Assembly (NCBI RefSeq): GCF_030814815.1
Contig: NZ_JAUSVR010000001.1
Coordinates: 558,001 to 622,000 of the forward strand
Origin: Ancylobacter amanitiformis
Lineage (GTDB): Bacteria > Pseudomonadota > Alphaproteobacteria > Rhizobiales > Xanthobacteraceae
Length of the DNA stretch: 64,000 nt
Direction of reading: 5' to 3'
Shown here: positions 35,992-44,860 of the stretch, piece after piece
How positions within the stretch are numbered: the stretch's first letter is position 1
Layout of the letters: each line of letters starts with the position of its first letter
The notes under the pieces: generated by a model
Database searches by the model: none
The model's input: only the letters and a program-made list of their open reading frames with translations
What the model was told of the DNA's origin: nothing
Translations under genes and position numbers: made by a program

Positions 35992-37509
35992 ATGAACAAA
36001 CCCGAACTCTCCATTACCAAGCAGTCGCCGTTCAAGGCGCGCTACGGCAACTTCATCGGCGGTCAGTTCGTCGAGCCGGTGGCCGGCCGCTATTTCGACA
36101 ACACCTCGCCCGTGACCGGCGGCAAGATCTGCGAAGTGGCGCGCTCCGACAAGGATGACATCGAGAAGGCGCTCGACGCCGCCCACAAGGCCAAGGACGC
36201 CTGGGGCCGCACCAGCGCCGGCGAGCGCGCGCTGATCCTCAATCGGATCGCCGACCGCATGGAGGAAAACCTCGACCTGCTCGCGCTGGCCGAGACCTGG
36301 GACAATGGCAAGCCGATCCGCGAGACGACGGCGGCCGACATGCCGCTCGCCATCGATCATTTCCGCTATTTCGCCGGTGCCGTGCGGGCGCAGGAAGGCG
36401 GCATCAGCGAAATCGACCACGATACGGTCGCCTATCATTTCCACGAGCCGCTCGGCGTGGTCGGCCAGATCATCCCATGGAACTTCCCGATCCTGATGGC
36501 GGTGTGGAAGCTGGCTCCGGCGCTTGCGGCCGGCAACTGCGTGGTGCTGAAGCCGGCCGAGCAGACCCCGGCGAGCATCCTCGTGCTGGCCGAGCTCATC
36601 GCCGACCTGCTGCCGCCCGGCGTGCTCAACATCGTCAACGGCTTCGGTCTCGAAGCGGGCAAGCCGCTCGCCTCCTCGCCACGCATCGCCAAGATCGCCT
36701 TCACCGGAGAGACCACGACGGGCCGGCTGATCATGCAATATGCCAGCCAGAACCTCATTCCGGTGACGCTGGAACTGGGCGGCAAGTCGCCGAACATCTT
36801 CCACAAGGACGTGACCGCCGAGGATGACGACTTCTTCGACAAGGCGATCGAAGGCTTCGTGATGTTCGCGCTCAACCAGGGCGAGGTCTGCACCTGCCCC
36901 TCGCGCGCGCTCATCCACGAGAGCATCTATGACCGCTTCATGGAGAAGGCGCTCAAGCGCGTCGAGGCCATCGTGCAGGGCTCCCCGCTCGACCCCGCGA
37001 CCATGATCGGCGCGCAGGCCTCCTCCGAGCAATTGGAGAAGATCCTGTCCTATATCGACATCGGCAAGCAGGAAGGGGCCGAGGTCCTCATCGGCGGCGA
37101 GCGCAACAATCTGGGCGGCGATCTCGCCGGCGGCTTCTATGTGAAGCCGACCGTGTTCAAGGGCCACAACAAGATGCGGGTCTTCCAGGAGGAGATCTTC
37201 GGGCCGGTCGTGTCCGTGACCACCTTCAAGGATGAAGACGAGGCGCTCTCCATCGCCAATGACACGCTCTATGGCCTGGGCGCCGGCGTGTGGACCCGCG
37301 ATGGCAACCGCGCCTATCGCTTCGGCCGCGCCATCCAGGCGGGCCGCGTGTGGACCAACTGCTATCACGCCTACCCCGCCCACGCGGCGTTCGGCGGCTA
37401 CAAGCAGTCCGGCATCGGGCGCGAGAACCACAAGATGATGCTCGACCATTACCAGCAGACCAAGAACATGCTGGTGAGCTACAGCCCGAAGAAGCTCGGC
37501 TTCTTCTGA
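35992..37509 (+). CDS. NAD-dependent aldehyde dehydrogenase (acetaldehyde type, AcoD/ExaC-like)
   Basis: 505 residues. Catalytic Cys300 in [15 protein letters not shown] and Glu261 in [31 protein letters not shown] and [13 protein letters not shown] mark the NAD fold. The VCTC motif, the opening [20 protein letters not shown] and the end YSPKKLGFF are characteristic of the AcoD/ExaC acetaldehyde dehydrogenase branch. It is driven by a sigma-54 promoter under the divergent AcoR-type activator and is followed by DUF779, an association seen widely. The substrate is probably a short aliphatic aldehyde from alcohol or acetoin breakdown. Confidence 0.94.
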   Translation: MNKPELSITKQSPFKARYGNFIGGQFVEPVAGRYFDNTSPVTGGKICEVARSDKDDIEKALDAAHKAKDAWGRTSAGERALILNRIADRMEENLDLLALAETWDNGKPIRETTAADMPLAIDHFRYFAGAVRAQEGGISEIDHDTVAYHFHEPLGVVGQIIPWNFPILMAVWKLAPALAAGNCVVLKPAEQTPASILVLAELIADLLPPGVLNIVNGFGLEAGKPLASSPRIAKIAFTGETTTGRLIMQYASQNLIPVTLELGGKSPNIFHKDVTAEDDDFFDKAIEGFVMFALNQGEVCTCPSRALIHESIYDRFMEKALKRVEAIVQGSPLDPATMIGAQASSEQLEKILSYIDIGKQEGAEVLIGGERNNLGGDLAGGFYVKPTVFKGHNKMRVFQEEIFGPVVSVTTFKDEDEALSIANDTLYGLGAGVWTRDGNRAYRFGRAIQAGRVWTNCYHAYPAHAAFGGYKQSGIGRENHKMMLDHYQQTKNMLVSYSPKKLGFF

Positions 37510-37529
37510 GCGCCCGACATCGTCTCGAC

Positions 37530-37564
37530 GCCGTCCCGGAACCTTTCCCGGGGCGGCGGTTTTT
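37530..37564 (+). terminator. Terminator/attenuator between aldehyde dehydrogenase and DUF779
   Basis: A 10-bp stem with one G-T pair (37530-37539 with 37548-37557), an 8-base loop, then GG and five T's (37560-37564). It ends 16 bases before the DUF779 start, so that gene is probably expressed by partial read-through. Confidence 0.7.
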
Positions 37565-37580
37565 CATGGAGGAGGCCACC

Positions 37581-38015
37581 ATGACCGTTTCGACGCCCGT
37601 CTCGACGCTCGAACCGGCCGCCACCACGGCGGATGCGATCACCGTGCCGCGCGTTCTCGCCACGCCGGCGGCGCTTGAGCTGATCGCCACGCTCGAACAG
37701 GAAAACGGCCCCGTGCTGTTCCACCAGTCCGGCGGTTGCTGCGACGGCTCCTCGCCCATGTGCTACCCGATCGGCGACTATATTGTCGGCGACGGCGACG
37801 TGCGGATGGGGGCGATCGGCGGGGCGCCCTTCTACATGAGCCCCTCGCAATTCGAATACTGGCAGCACACGCAGTTGATCATCGACGTGGTGCCGGGCCG
37901 GGGCGGCATGTTCAGCCTGGAGAACGGGCGCGGCGTACGCTTTCTCACCCGGTCCCGGCTATTCGGCGATGCGGAACTCGACCACCTGACGCCCCTCGCC
38001 TTCGGCGCGGCCTGA
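37581..38015 (+). CDS. DUF779 family protein
   Basis: 144 residues. Core motifs are VLFHQSGGCCDGSSPMCYP (with a Cys-Cys pair and a third Cys) and FYMSPSQFEYWQHTQLIIDV, followed by GRGGMFSLENGRGVRFLTRS. These define the DUF779 family, found next to AcoD/ExaC-type aldehyde dehydrogenases; its function is unknown. The CC-DG-P-C motif suggests metal or thiol chemistry. GGAGGAGG at 37568-37575 favours the ATG at 37581 over one at 37566, where that site would be inside the coding sequence. Confidence 0.85.
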   Translation: MTVSTPVSTLEPAATTADAITVPRVLATPAALELIATLEQENGPVLFHQSGGCCDGSSPMCYPIGDYIVGDGDVRMGAIGGAPFYMSPSQFEYWQHTQLIIDVVPGRGGMFSLENGRGVRFLTRSRLFGDAELDHLTPLAFGAA

Positions 38016-38064
38016 CGCCTGCGCGCGCCGCGCTGAACCTGCCCGCCCCGCGCAGACCGAAGGC

Positions 38065-38394
38065 TTACCGGCAGATCAGGATGTCCTGCTCGCGGGTCAT
38101 GCGATAATTGTCGCTGAGCTTGACGACGTAGCGCACATCGCCCGCGCTGTTGAGGCAATAGTCGACCACCCGGCCATTGCCCCAGCTGATGCGCACCGCG
38201 CGGGGATTGAAGCAGACATTCTGCAGTTCGATGCGCTCGGAATCGCTGTACGAACGCAACTCGATCACGCATTGGCGCTCGACAGCATATTGCAGCGCCT
38301 CGCCCGCGGCGCGCTGCTGGGCCAGAGCCGCCGATCCTGCCGCGCCGCTCATCAGCAGGGCGGCGGCGGCGGCAATCATCATCCGCTGGCGCAT
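38065..38394 (-). CDS. Small secreted protein of unknown function
   Basis: 109 residues. An N-terminal signal peptide (MRQRMMIAAAAALLMSGAAG, cleavage near ALAQQ) is followed by a mature domain with four cysteines (QCVIELRSY, QNVCFNPRA, VVDYCLNSA, DILICR at the C-terminus), which could form two disulfides in the periplasm. There is no family I recognise. It converges on the DUF779 gene and has no obvious operon partner. Confidence 0.7.
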   Translation of the reverse strand: MRQRMMIAAAAALLMSGAAGSAALAQQRAAGEALQYAVERQCVIELRSYSDSERIELQNVCFNPRAVRISWGNGRVVDYCLNSAGDVRYVVKLSDNYRMTREQDILICR

Positions 38395-38671
38395 TGAGGT
38401 GTCCCTTTCGGGTGAAGTCTCGCTTTCCGCGTGAATTTACGGGCCACCCGTTACAAAGCAACAAATTCGTCGGCATTTTGCTGCGACATTATCGACAATT
38501 TTGAAATTTTATGACGAACCAAGTTCCCCTGATACCGAGGGTTGCGCGCCGCAGACTGGCGCGACGGGCCGTTCCGGACGATCGATGCGCCGGGCGCAAG
38601 CCCTCCCCCGGGACCGGCGGTCCAGCGGATCCGTGTGCCAAAGGAATCCTTCACACGAGGCCGAACCCGCG

Positions 38672-39616
38672 TCAGCGCGGCGCGAGTGCCGTGACCGCCA
38701 GCGCGGTGGCGGCGGCGCGGTTTTCCACGCCGATCTTGGCGTAGATCTGTTCCAGGTGCTTGTTCACCGTGCGGGGCGAGAGGCCGAGAATCTCGCCGAT
38801 ATCGCGATTGGCCTTGCCGCGCGCCAGCCACATCAGCACCTCCGCCTCGCGCACGGTGAGATTGAGCTTGGCGCGCAGCACCTGCTCGGGCGGCACGCTC
38901 TGGTCGTCGAGAATGCGCAGCAGCAGTTCCTCCGGGCCGATCTGCCCGACATAGGAGAGGCGCAGCCGGCGCACGGTGCCCGGCACCGGCATCGTCACCG
39001 GGAGGTCGATCGCGGCCGCCTCGCTGCCGGCGCCCTCCCCGCGCCGTGCCGTCAGCCACAGCCGCACGGCCTCGGGTAGCATCAGGCTATCGCCCGGCAG
39101 CGAGGAGGTGATGGCGGATAGCAGCGCCGTCGCCTGCGGCGTCGACCACAGCACCCGCCCCTCGCGCGTCGCCGAAAGCAGGAAGCGGCCGGCCGCGTCC
39201 AGTGCGGCGCGCGCGCTGTGGGTCTGCCGGGCATTGGCCAGATGCACGCGGATGCGGGCGATGAGTTCGTCCGGCGAGATCGGCTTGGTCACATAGTCGA
39301 CGCCGCCCGCCTCCAGCCCCTTCACGATCTGCTCGGTTTCCGAAAGCCCGGTCATGAAGATGACCGGCACATGCGCCACCGCCTTGTTGCGCTTGAGACG
39401 CCGGCAGGTCTCGAACCCGTCCATCCCCGGCATGACAGCGTCGAGCAGGATGACGTCGGGGGTGATGCGGTCGACCAGAGCAAGCGCATTGGCGCCCTCC
39501 ACGGCCACCAGCACCGTGGCGCCCGAGGCTTCCAGCGCATCGGTCAGCAGACTCAGGGTCTCGGGTGAATCATCCACCACGAGAATGATGTCGCGGCGTT
39601 CCACGCTATGCATCAT
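38672..39616 (-). CDS. Response regulator with LuxR-type HTH (partner of NCS1 kinase)
   Basis: 314 residues. The receiver (about 9-128) has DDSPET acidic residues, Asp59 in VILLDAVMPGMDG, and Lys in YVTKPISPDE. A linker region of about 100 residues leads to a LuxR-type helix-turn-helix (about 250-312, LTVREAEVLMWLARGKANRD then IGEILGLSPRTVNKHLEQIY). The start overlaps the end of the hybrid kinase gene by 11 bp (ATG ATG at 39611-39616), so it is the cognate output. The divergent urtA operon is the probable target. Confidence 0.92.
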   Translation of the reverse strand: MMHSVERRDIILVVDDSPETLSLLTDALEASGATVLVAVEGANALALVDRITPDVILLDAVMPGMDGFETCRRLKRNKAVAHVPVIFMTGLSETEQIVKGLEAGGVDYVTKPISPDELIARIRVHLANARQTHSARAALDAAGRFLLSATREGRVLWSTPQATALLSAITSSLPGDSLMLPEAVRLWLTARRGEGAGSEAAAIDLPVTMPVPGTVRRLRLSYVGQIGPEELLLRILDDQSVPPEQVLRAKLNLTVREAEVLMWLARGKANRDIGEILGLSPRTVNKHLEQIYAKIGVENRAAATALAVTALAPR

Positions 39617-42600
39617 CGCGGCGCAACGCCTCCAGGACGGTCATGTATTGCTTGAGGTCGAAGGTTTCCATGAGGTCGCGCATATGCGTGACGAAGGCGC
39701 CGTGCTCGGGTGAGGCACTCTCGATTTCCGTGAGCTTGGCCTGGATGCCGCGCACATAGCCGATCTCGCCGAGCTTCACGAGGTCCTCGATATGCCTGTC
39801 GGCTGGCGGGAGCAGCGGCGCTCTGGGCATCGCCTCGGGCACGATCTCGCCCTCGCCGATCCAGTTGAGGTCCAGCAGCTTCTCCAGCTTCTCCAGCAGG
39901 CCGCGCAGGTTCACCGGCTTGACGACATGGTCGTCATGGCGTTGCGCATCCAGCCCATCGCCGCGGATCTCGCCGGCATTGGCGGAAATCATCACGATCT
40001 TGAGCCGGCCGAAGCCCTCGTCGCGCAGCAGCCGCACCACCTCCCAGCCATTGAGGCCGGGCATGGAAATGTCGAGCAGCAGCACGTCGGGATTCCATTG
40101 CCGCACCATGTCGAGCGCCGCGACGCCGTCGGCCGCCGACAGCACGGTGAAGCCGAGCGGCAGCAGCAATTCGTGCATCAGGTCGCGATGGGCGGTATCG
40201 TCATCCGCCACCAGCACGGTGCGGCGCGGGCCGGTATAGCCGATGATGCGGCGGTGCTGGATCGGCCCGGCCAGCGTCGGGCGCGTCGCCTCGGAGAGCA
40301 TCAGCTTGACGCGGAACGTGCTGCCGCGCCCCGGCACCGAGGTGAGCGCGATTTCCCCGCCCATGATCTCGGTGAGCAGCTTGGTGATGGTGAGGCCGAG
40401 GCCGATGCCGGCGGTGGAATAGGTGCCGGCTCTTTCCCCCCGTTCAAACGGCTCGAAGATGCGCGTGTGATCGGCGGCGGGAATGCCGATGCCGGTATCC
40501 TCCACCTCGAACTCCGCCACCTGGTTGCGATAGGCGAGGCGCAGCGCCACCCGGCCGGCGGCGGTGAACTTGATGGCGTTGGACAGGAGGTTGATGAGGA
40601 TCTGCCGCAGCCGCTTCTCGTCGGTATAGACCACCGCCGGCAGCCGCTCGGGGCGCACATAGACGAAGTCGATGCCCTTGGCGGTCGCCTGCAGGCGGAA
40701 CATGTCGACCAGCTGGTCGAGGAAATCGCCGATGCGCACCTCGTCGCGGGTGAGGTGCAGCCGCCCGGCCTCGATCTTGGAAATGTCGAGCAGCCCGTCG
40801 ATCAGCCCCGACAGATGCTCCGCCGAGCGGCGCACCACGCGGATGGCATCGCGCCGATGCGGGGGAATGGTGGTGTCGCGCTCCAGAAGCTGGGCATAGC
40901 CGAGAATGGCGTTGAGCGGCGTGCGCAGTTCGTGGCTGATGCCCACGACATAGCGGCTCTTGGCGAGATTGGCGGCCTCGGCGACCTCCTTCGCCTTCTG
41001 CAGCTTGGTGTCGGTGCGCTTGTGCGCCTCGATCTCGCGCCGCAGCAGCGAGGTCTGCCGGTCGCTCTCCTCCTGCGCTACGCGCCGGCTTTCCTGCGCC
41101 AGCACGAACAGCCAGGCGGCGACGCCGGCGATGATGAGCAGGATGAAGTAGAGCGTGAACAGGATGCGGCCCATCGCCTCCCGCTCGGCGGCGGGGGCGA
41201 AGGTGGCCTGGAAATAGATCACCCCGAGGATCGCGCCGATCAGCGCCGCGAGCAGCGACAGCACGCCGATATAATGGCCGATGCGCGAATTGATCCGCGC
41301 CACCATCCAGCTCGGCAGCGTCGCACGCAGCGCGGCGAGAATCTGGTCGGGAAAGCGCGCATCCTCCTTGCAGCGATCGTTGCAGCGCGCATCGAGCGAG
41401 CAGCACAGCGAGCAGATCGGCCCGGCATAGACCGGGCAATGCGCCATGTCCTCGTGCTCGAACGTGTGCTCGCAGATGCAGCACCGGATCGTGAGCCGGC
41501 TCGCCCAGTTCCGGCTGGTGCGCCGCGCGATGTAGTAGCGGCCGCGGGTCGAAAAGGCGATGGCCGGCGCGGTGACGAACGAGACCACCATCGCCACGAA
41601 CGGGGCGAAGGCCTGCGGCGCCGGGCCGAGCAGGCCGGAAAACGCCAGCGCGCCGACCAGCGTGCCGGCGATGATGGCACCGAAACCGACCGGGTTGATA
41701 TCGTAGAGATGGGCCCGCTTGAACTCGATGCCGGGCGGGCTCCAGCCCATCGGCTTGTTCACCACGAGGTCGGCGACCAGCGAGGCCACCCAGGCCACGG
41801 CGATGACCGCGTAGAGTCCGAGGATCTGCTCCAGCACCTTGTAGATGCCGAGCGCCATCAGCATGAGCGCGATGGTGACGTTGAACACCAGCCAGACCAC
41901 GCGGCCGGGATGGCTGTGCGTGAGCCGCGAGAAGAAATTCGACCAGGCGATGGAGCCGGCATAGGCGTTCGTCACGTTGATCTTGAGCTGGGCCAGGATC
42001 ACGAACACGCCGGTGAAGGCGAGCGCGAGTTGCGGAGGGAACATGGTCTGGAAGGCGACGAGATACATCTGCGTCGGCTCGGCCGCGTGCAGGAACGGCA
42101 CCCCGTGGGTGAGCGCGAAATAGGCCAGGAAGGAGCCGCCCAGCATCTTGAACACGCCGGGAATGATCCAGCCCGGCCCGGCGGAGAGCAGCGCCACCCA
42201 CCACAGCGCATTGCGCCGCGCCGCGCTTCGCCCCGGCACCCGGCGCGGCAGGAAGCGCAGGAAATCCACCTGCTCGCCGATCTGGGCGATCAGCGCGAAC
42301 ACGACCGTGGTCGCCGCGCCGAACATCAGCAGGTCGAACGAGCCATCCGGAGCCCCGGCCCGGCCGGTAAAGGCGGTCCAGTCGCGGAACGATTCCCCGT
42401 GATAGGCGATGATGAAGCCGAACGGGAGGAGGTTCAGCAGCAGCCAGAAGGGCTGCGTCCACAGCTGGAACCGGCTGATGAAGGTGATGCCATGCGTCAC
42501 CAGCGGAATGACCACCAGCGCGCTGATGAAATAGCCGACCATCAGCGGCACGCCGAAGCACATTTCCAGCGCCAGCGCCATGATCGCCGCCTCGATGGCG

Positions 42601-43064
42601 AAGAACAGGTAGGTGAACGAGGCGTAGATCAGCGAGGTGACGGTGGAGCCGATATAGCCGAAGCCGGCACCGCGGGTGAGCAGGTCGATATCCACGCCGA
42701 ACTTGGCGGCGTAATAGCAGATGGGCAGGCCCGTGGCGAAGATGAACACCCCGACCACCACAATGGCGGCGACCGCATTCTCGAAGCCATAGGCAAGCGT
42801 GATCGCCCCGCCGATCGCCTCCAGCGCCAGGAAGGAGACCGCGCCCAGCGCGGTATTGGCCACGCGCAGCGCCGACCAGCGGCGCGCGCTCTTGGCGGTG
42901 AAGCGAAGCGCGTAGTCTTCCAGCGTCTCGTTGACGACCCACTGGTTGTAGCGCCGCCGCACGCGAACGATTTTCTGTTCCGCTGCCATGGGGCCCCGCT
43001 TCGCCGTTCCGACGTCCGACATCCCGCGCGCCGACCCCCTCGACTGTTTTTCTTGAAGCATCAC
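39606..43064 (-). CDS. Hybrid sensor kinase with N-terminal NCS1 transporter domain
   Basis: 1152 residues. About 45-510 is a permease of the NCS1 (cytosine/allantoin/hydantoin) family with about 12 helices, such as FENAVAAIVVVGVFIFATGL, RGAGFGYIGSTVTSLIYASF and QLKINVTNAYAGSIAWSNFF. About 525-568 is a cysteine cluster (RCCICEHTFEHEDMAHCPVY and CSLCCSLDARCNDRC). Two more helices (about 595-660) lead to HisKA with His711 in GISHELRTPLNAIL, HATPase (about 815-925), a receiver with Asp998 and a short C-terminal helical domain. The start is uncertain: Met15 and Met26 are alternatives. It probably senses the solute its NCS1 part binds and controls the divergent urea/amide importer genes. Confidence 0.93.
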   Translation of the reverse strand: MMLQEKQSRGSARGMSDVGTAKRGPMAAEQKIVRVRRRYNQWVVNETLEDYALRFTAKSARRWSALRVANTALGAVSFLALEAIGGAITLAYGFENAVAAIVVVGVFIFATGLPICYYAAKFGVDIDLLTRGAGFGYIGSTVTSLIYASFTYLFFAIEAAIMALALEMCFGVPLMVGYFISALVVIPLVTHGITFISRFQLWTQPFWLLLNLLPFGFIIAYHGESFRDWTAFTGRAGAPDGSFDLLMFGAATTVVFALIAQIGEQVDFLRFLPRRVPGRSAARRNALWWVALLSAGPGWIIPGVFKMLGGSFLAYFALTHGVPFLHAAEPTQMYLVAFQTMFPPQLALAFTGVFVILAQLKINVTNAYAGSIAWSNFFSRLTHSHPGRVVWLVFNVTIALMLMALGIYKVLEQILGLYAVIAVAWVASLVADLVVNKPMGWSPPGIEFKRAHLYDINPVGFGAIIAGTLVGALAFSGLLGPAPQAFAPFVAMVVSFVTAPAIAFSTRGRYYIARRTSRNWASRLTIRCCICEHTFEHEDMAHCPVYAGPICSLCCSLDARCNDRCKEDARFPDQILAALRATLPSWMVARINSRIGHYIGVLSLLAALIGAILGVIYFQATFAPAAEREAMGRILFTLYFILLIIAGVAAWLFVLAQESRRVAQEESDRQTSLLRREIEAHKRTDTKLQKAKEVAEAANLAKSRYVVGISHELRTPLNAILGYAQLLERDTTIPPHRRDAIRVVRRSAEHLSGLIDGLLDISKIEAGRLHLTRDEVRIGDFLDQLVDMFRLQATAKGIDFVYVRPERLPAVVYTDEKRLRQILINLLSNAIKFTAAGRVALRLAYRNQVAEFEVEDTGIGIPAADHTRIFEPFERGERAGTYSTAGIGLGLTITKLLTEIMGGEIALTSVPGRGSTFRVKLMLSEATRPTLAGPIQHRRIIGYTGPRRTVLVADDDTAHRDLMHELLLPLGFTVLSAADGVAALDMVRQWNPDVLLLDISMPGLNGWEVVRLLRDEGFGRLKIVMISANAGEIRGDGLDAQRHDDHVVKPVNLRGLLEKLEKLLDLNWIGEGEIVPEAMPRAPLLPPADRHIEDLVKLGEIGYVRGIQAKLTEIESASPEHGAFVTHMRDLMETFDLKQYMTVLEALRRDDA

Positions 43065-43476
43065 CCGGCTCGCCCGGGAAACGGCGCAGTCTGGTTACCC
43101 ATCTCGCCGTAGATTACAAGCACAATTCATTCCAACTTTGACGACATATTGCAAAAAGTTGATGCGCGAACGAATTCGGATCGCTCAGTCTGGATCGATC
43201 AAGAATTACCTTCCTTCCCGATATCCGATCCATTCCAGAGAACACTGACTAAATCATGATCGAACACACAACCCGCGCCCGCGCGCGCGCGAAAAACTGA
43301 CGACGCGGGAAGCGCAGGACGCCTCTAGCGTGACACCTACTCTGAAGCCGGCTGCCAGGATCACCTATACGTCAATCGACGTATTGCTGCAGCAAGCCCT
43401 CGCCCGCCACGATCCCCCTAATGCAAGCATATCGAGAAGCTTGTTGAGGCCACGTCAAACCCGTGGAGGGGATCGT
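43065..43476. other. 412-bp divergent control region (kinase / urtA)
   Basis: An AT-richer region between the divergent hybrid kinase and urtA genes, so it must hold both promoters. It contains a run of alternating C and G near 43273-43290. A frame continuous with urtA is open from 43330 but lacks a ribosome site before 43465. I could not place a convincing -24/-12 or -35/-10 promoter or a repeat that would be the response-regulator site. Confidence 0.5.
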
Positions 43477-44760
43477 ATGTCTTCCGATAACGACAATTCT
43501 CATAAGTTTTCCAGCATGCGCCGAAAGCTCCTCATGGGCATGGCGGCGCTTCCTGCTGCACCTCTTCTGTCGTCCACCGGCCTCTTTTCCACCCCCGCTT
43601 ACGCTCAGGCACCGGCGACCGCCGCCGTCAACACGACGGGTCTTGCCGTGACCGACACGGAAGTCACCGTCGGCATCCTGCATTCCGTCACCGGCACCAT
43701 GGCGATTTCGGAAACCGGCTCGGTGCAGGCGGAGAAGCTCGCCATCGACCAGATCAACGCCGCCGGCGGCGTGCTGGGCCGCAAGATCAAGTTCATCCAG
43801 GAGGACGGCGCCTCCGACTGGCCGACCTTCGCCGAGAAGGCCAAGAAGCTGCTGGTCAACGACAAGGTCGCCGCCGTCATGGGCTGCTGGACCTCGGCCT
43901 CGCGCAAGGCGGTTCTGCCGGTGTTCGAGCAGTATAACGGCATGCTCTACTACCCAACCTTCTATGAAGGGCTGGAGCAGTCCAAGAACGTCATCTATAC
44001 CGGCCAGGAAGCGACACAGCAGATCCTCGCCGGCCTCGACTGGGTGCAGAAGACCAAGAGCGGCAAGACCTTCTACCTCATCGGCTCGGACTATATCTGG
44101 CCGCGCACCTCGATGAAGATCGCCCGCAAGCACATCGAAGGGCACCTGAAGGATTCCTCTGTCGTGGGCGAGGAATATTTCCCGCTCGGCCACACCCAGT
44201 TCAACTCGGTGATCAACAAGATCAAGCTGAAGAAGCCGGACGTGATCTACGCCGCCGTTGTCGGTGGCTCCAACGTCGCGTTCTACAAGCAGCTCAAGGC
44301 CGCCGGCATCGACCTCTCCAAGCAGACGCTGCTCACCATCTCCGTCACCGAAGACGAGATCGACGGCATCGGCGGCGAGAATTTCGCCGGTGCCTATAGC
44401 TGCATGAAGTACTTCCAGTCGCTCGATAACCCGAACAACAAGGAATTTGTCGCCGCCTTCAAGAAGATGTGGGGCGAGAAGACCGTGATCGGCGACGTCA
44501 CCCAGGCCGCCTATCTCGGCCCCTGGCTGTGGAAACTCACCGTCGAGAAGGCTGGCTCCTTCGACATCGACAAGATCGCCGCCGCCTCGGCCGGGATCGA
44601 GTTCACCAAGGCGCCCGAGGGCTACGTCAAGATCCACCCCAACCATCACCTCTGGTCCAAGACCCGCGTGGGACAGGCCCAGCCGGACGGCCAGTTCAAG
44701 GTCGTGTTCGAGACGCCCGACCTCATCGAGCCGGATCCGTTCCCGAAGGGCTATCAGTGA
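43477..44760 (+). CDS. urtA: Urea/short-chain amide ABC transporter binding protein (UrtA/FmdD-like)
   Basis: 427 residues. The N-terminal region carries a twin-arginine-like signal (SSMRRKLLMGMAALPAAPLL, cleavage near AYAQA), common in UrtA. The mature protein has TDTEVTVGILHSVTGTMAIS and AAVMGCWTSASRKAVLPVFE, then PTFYEGLEQSKNVIYTGQEA, which are UrtA/FmdD/AmiC-type landmarks. GGAGGG at 43465-43470 supports the ATG at 43477 rather than an earlier one. No urease genes are present but formamidase follows, so formamide or other short amides are as likely as urea. Confidence 0.92.
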   Translation: MSSDNDNSHKFSSMRRKLLMGMAALPAAPLLSSTGLFSTPAYAQAPATAAVNTTGLAVTDTEVTVGILHSVTGTMAISETGSVQAEKLAIDQINAAGGVLGRKIKFIQEDGASDWPTFAEKAKKLLVNDKVAAVMGCWTSASRKAVLPVFEQYNGMLYYPTFYEGLEQSKNVIYTGQEATQQILAGLDWVQKTKSGKTFYLIGSDYIWPRTSMKIARKHIEGHLKDSSVVGEEYFPLGHTQFNSVINKIKLKKPDVIYAAVVGGSNVAFYKQLKAAGIDLSKQTLLTISVTEDEIDGIGGENFAGAYSCMKYFQSLDNPNNKEFVAAFKKMWGEKTVIGDVTQAAYLGPWLWKLTVEKAGSFDIDKIAAASAGIEFTKAPEGYVKIHPNHHLWSKTRVGQAQPDGQFKVVFETPDLIEPDPFPKGYQ

Positions 44761-44777
44761 CCACCTGACGCTCCCAC

Positions 44778-44804
44778 CCGGGGAGGGCCGCGTGCCCTCT
44801 CCGG
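44778..44804 (+). other. Hairpin between urtA and urtB
   Basis: An 11-bp stem with one G-T pair (44778-44788 with 44794-44804) and a 5-base loop, no T-run, 18 bases after the urtA stop. It probably stabilises the urtA message relative to the rest of the operon, in the same way as the hairpin after the other binding-protein gene. Confidence 0.5.
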
Positions 44805-44860
44805 GGCACTTTCGGTTGACGGAGACCGCGCGCCAAGCGCGCACGCCGGGGGATTCCTGA

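Noticed and set aside
39792..43112. Plus-strand open frame of 1106 codons
   Set aside because: Antisense to the NCS1 hybrid kinase, whose domains and active-site residues are all clear on the minus strand. The antisense product is a Glu/His/Gln/Arg-rich artefact.
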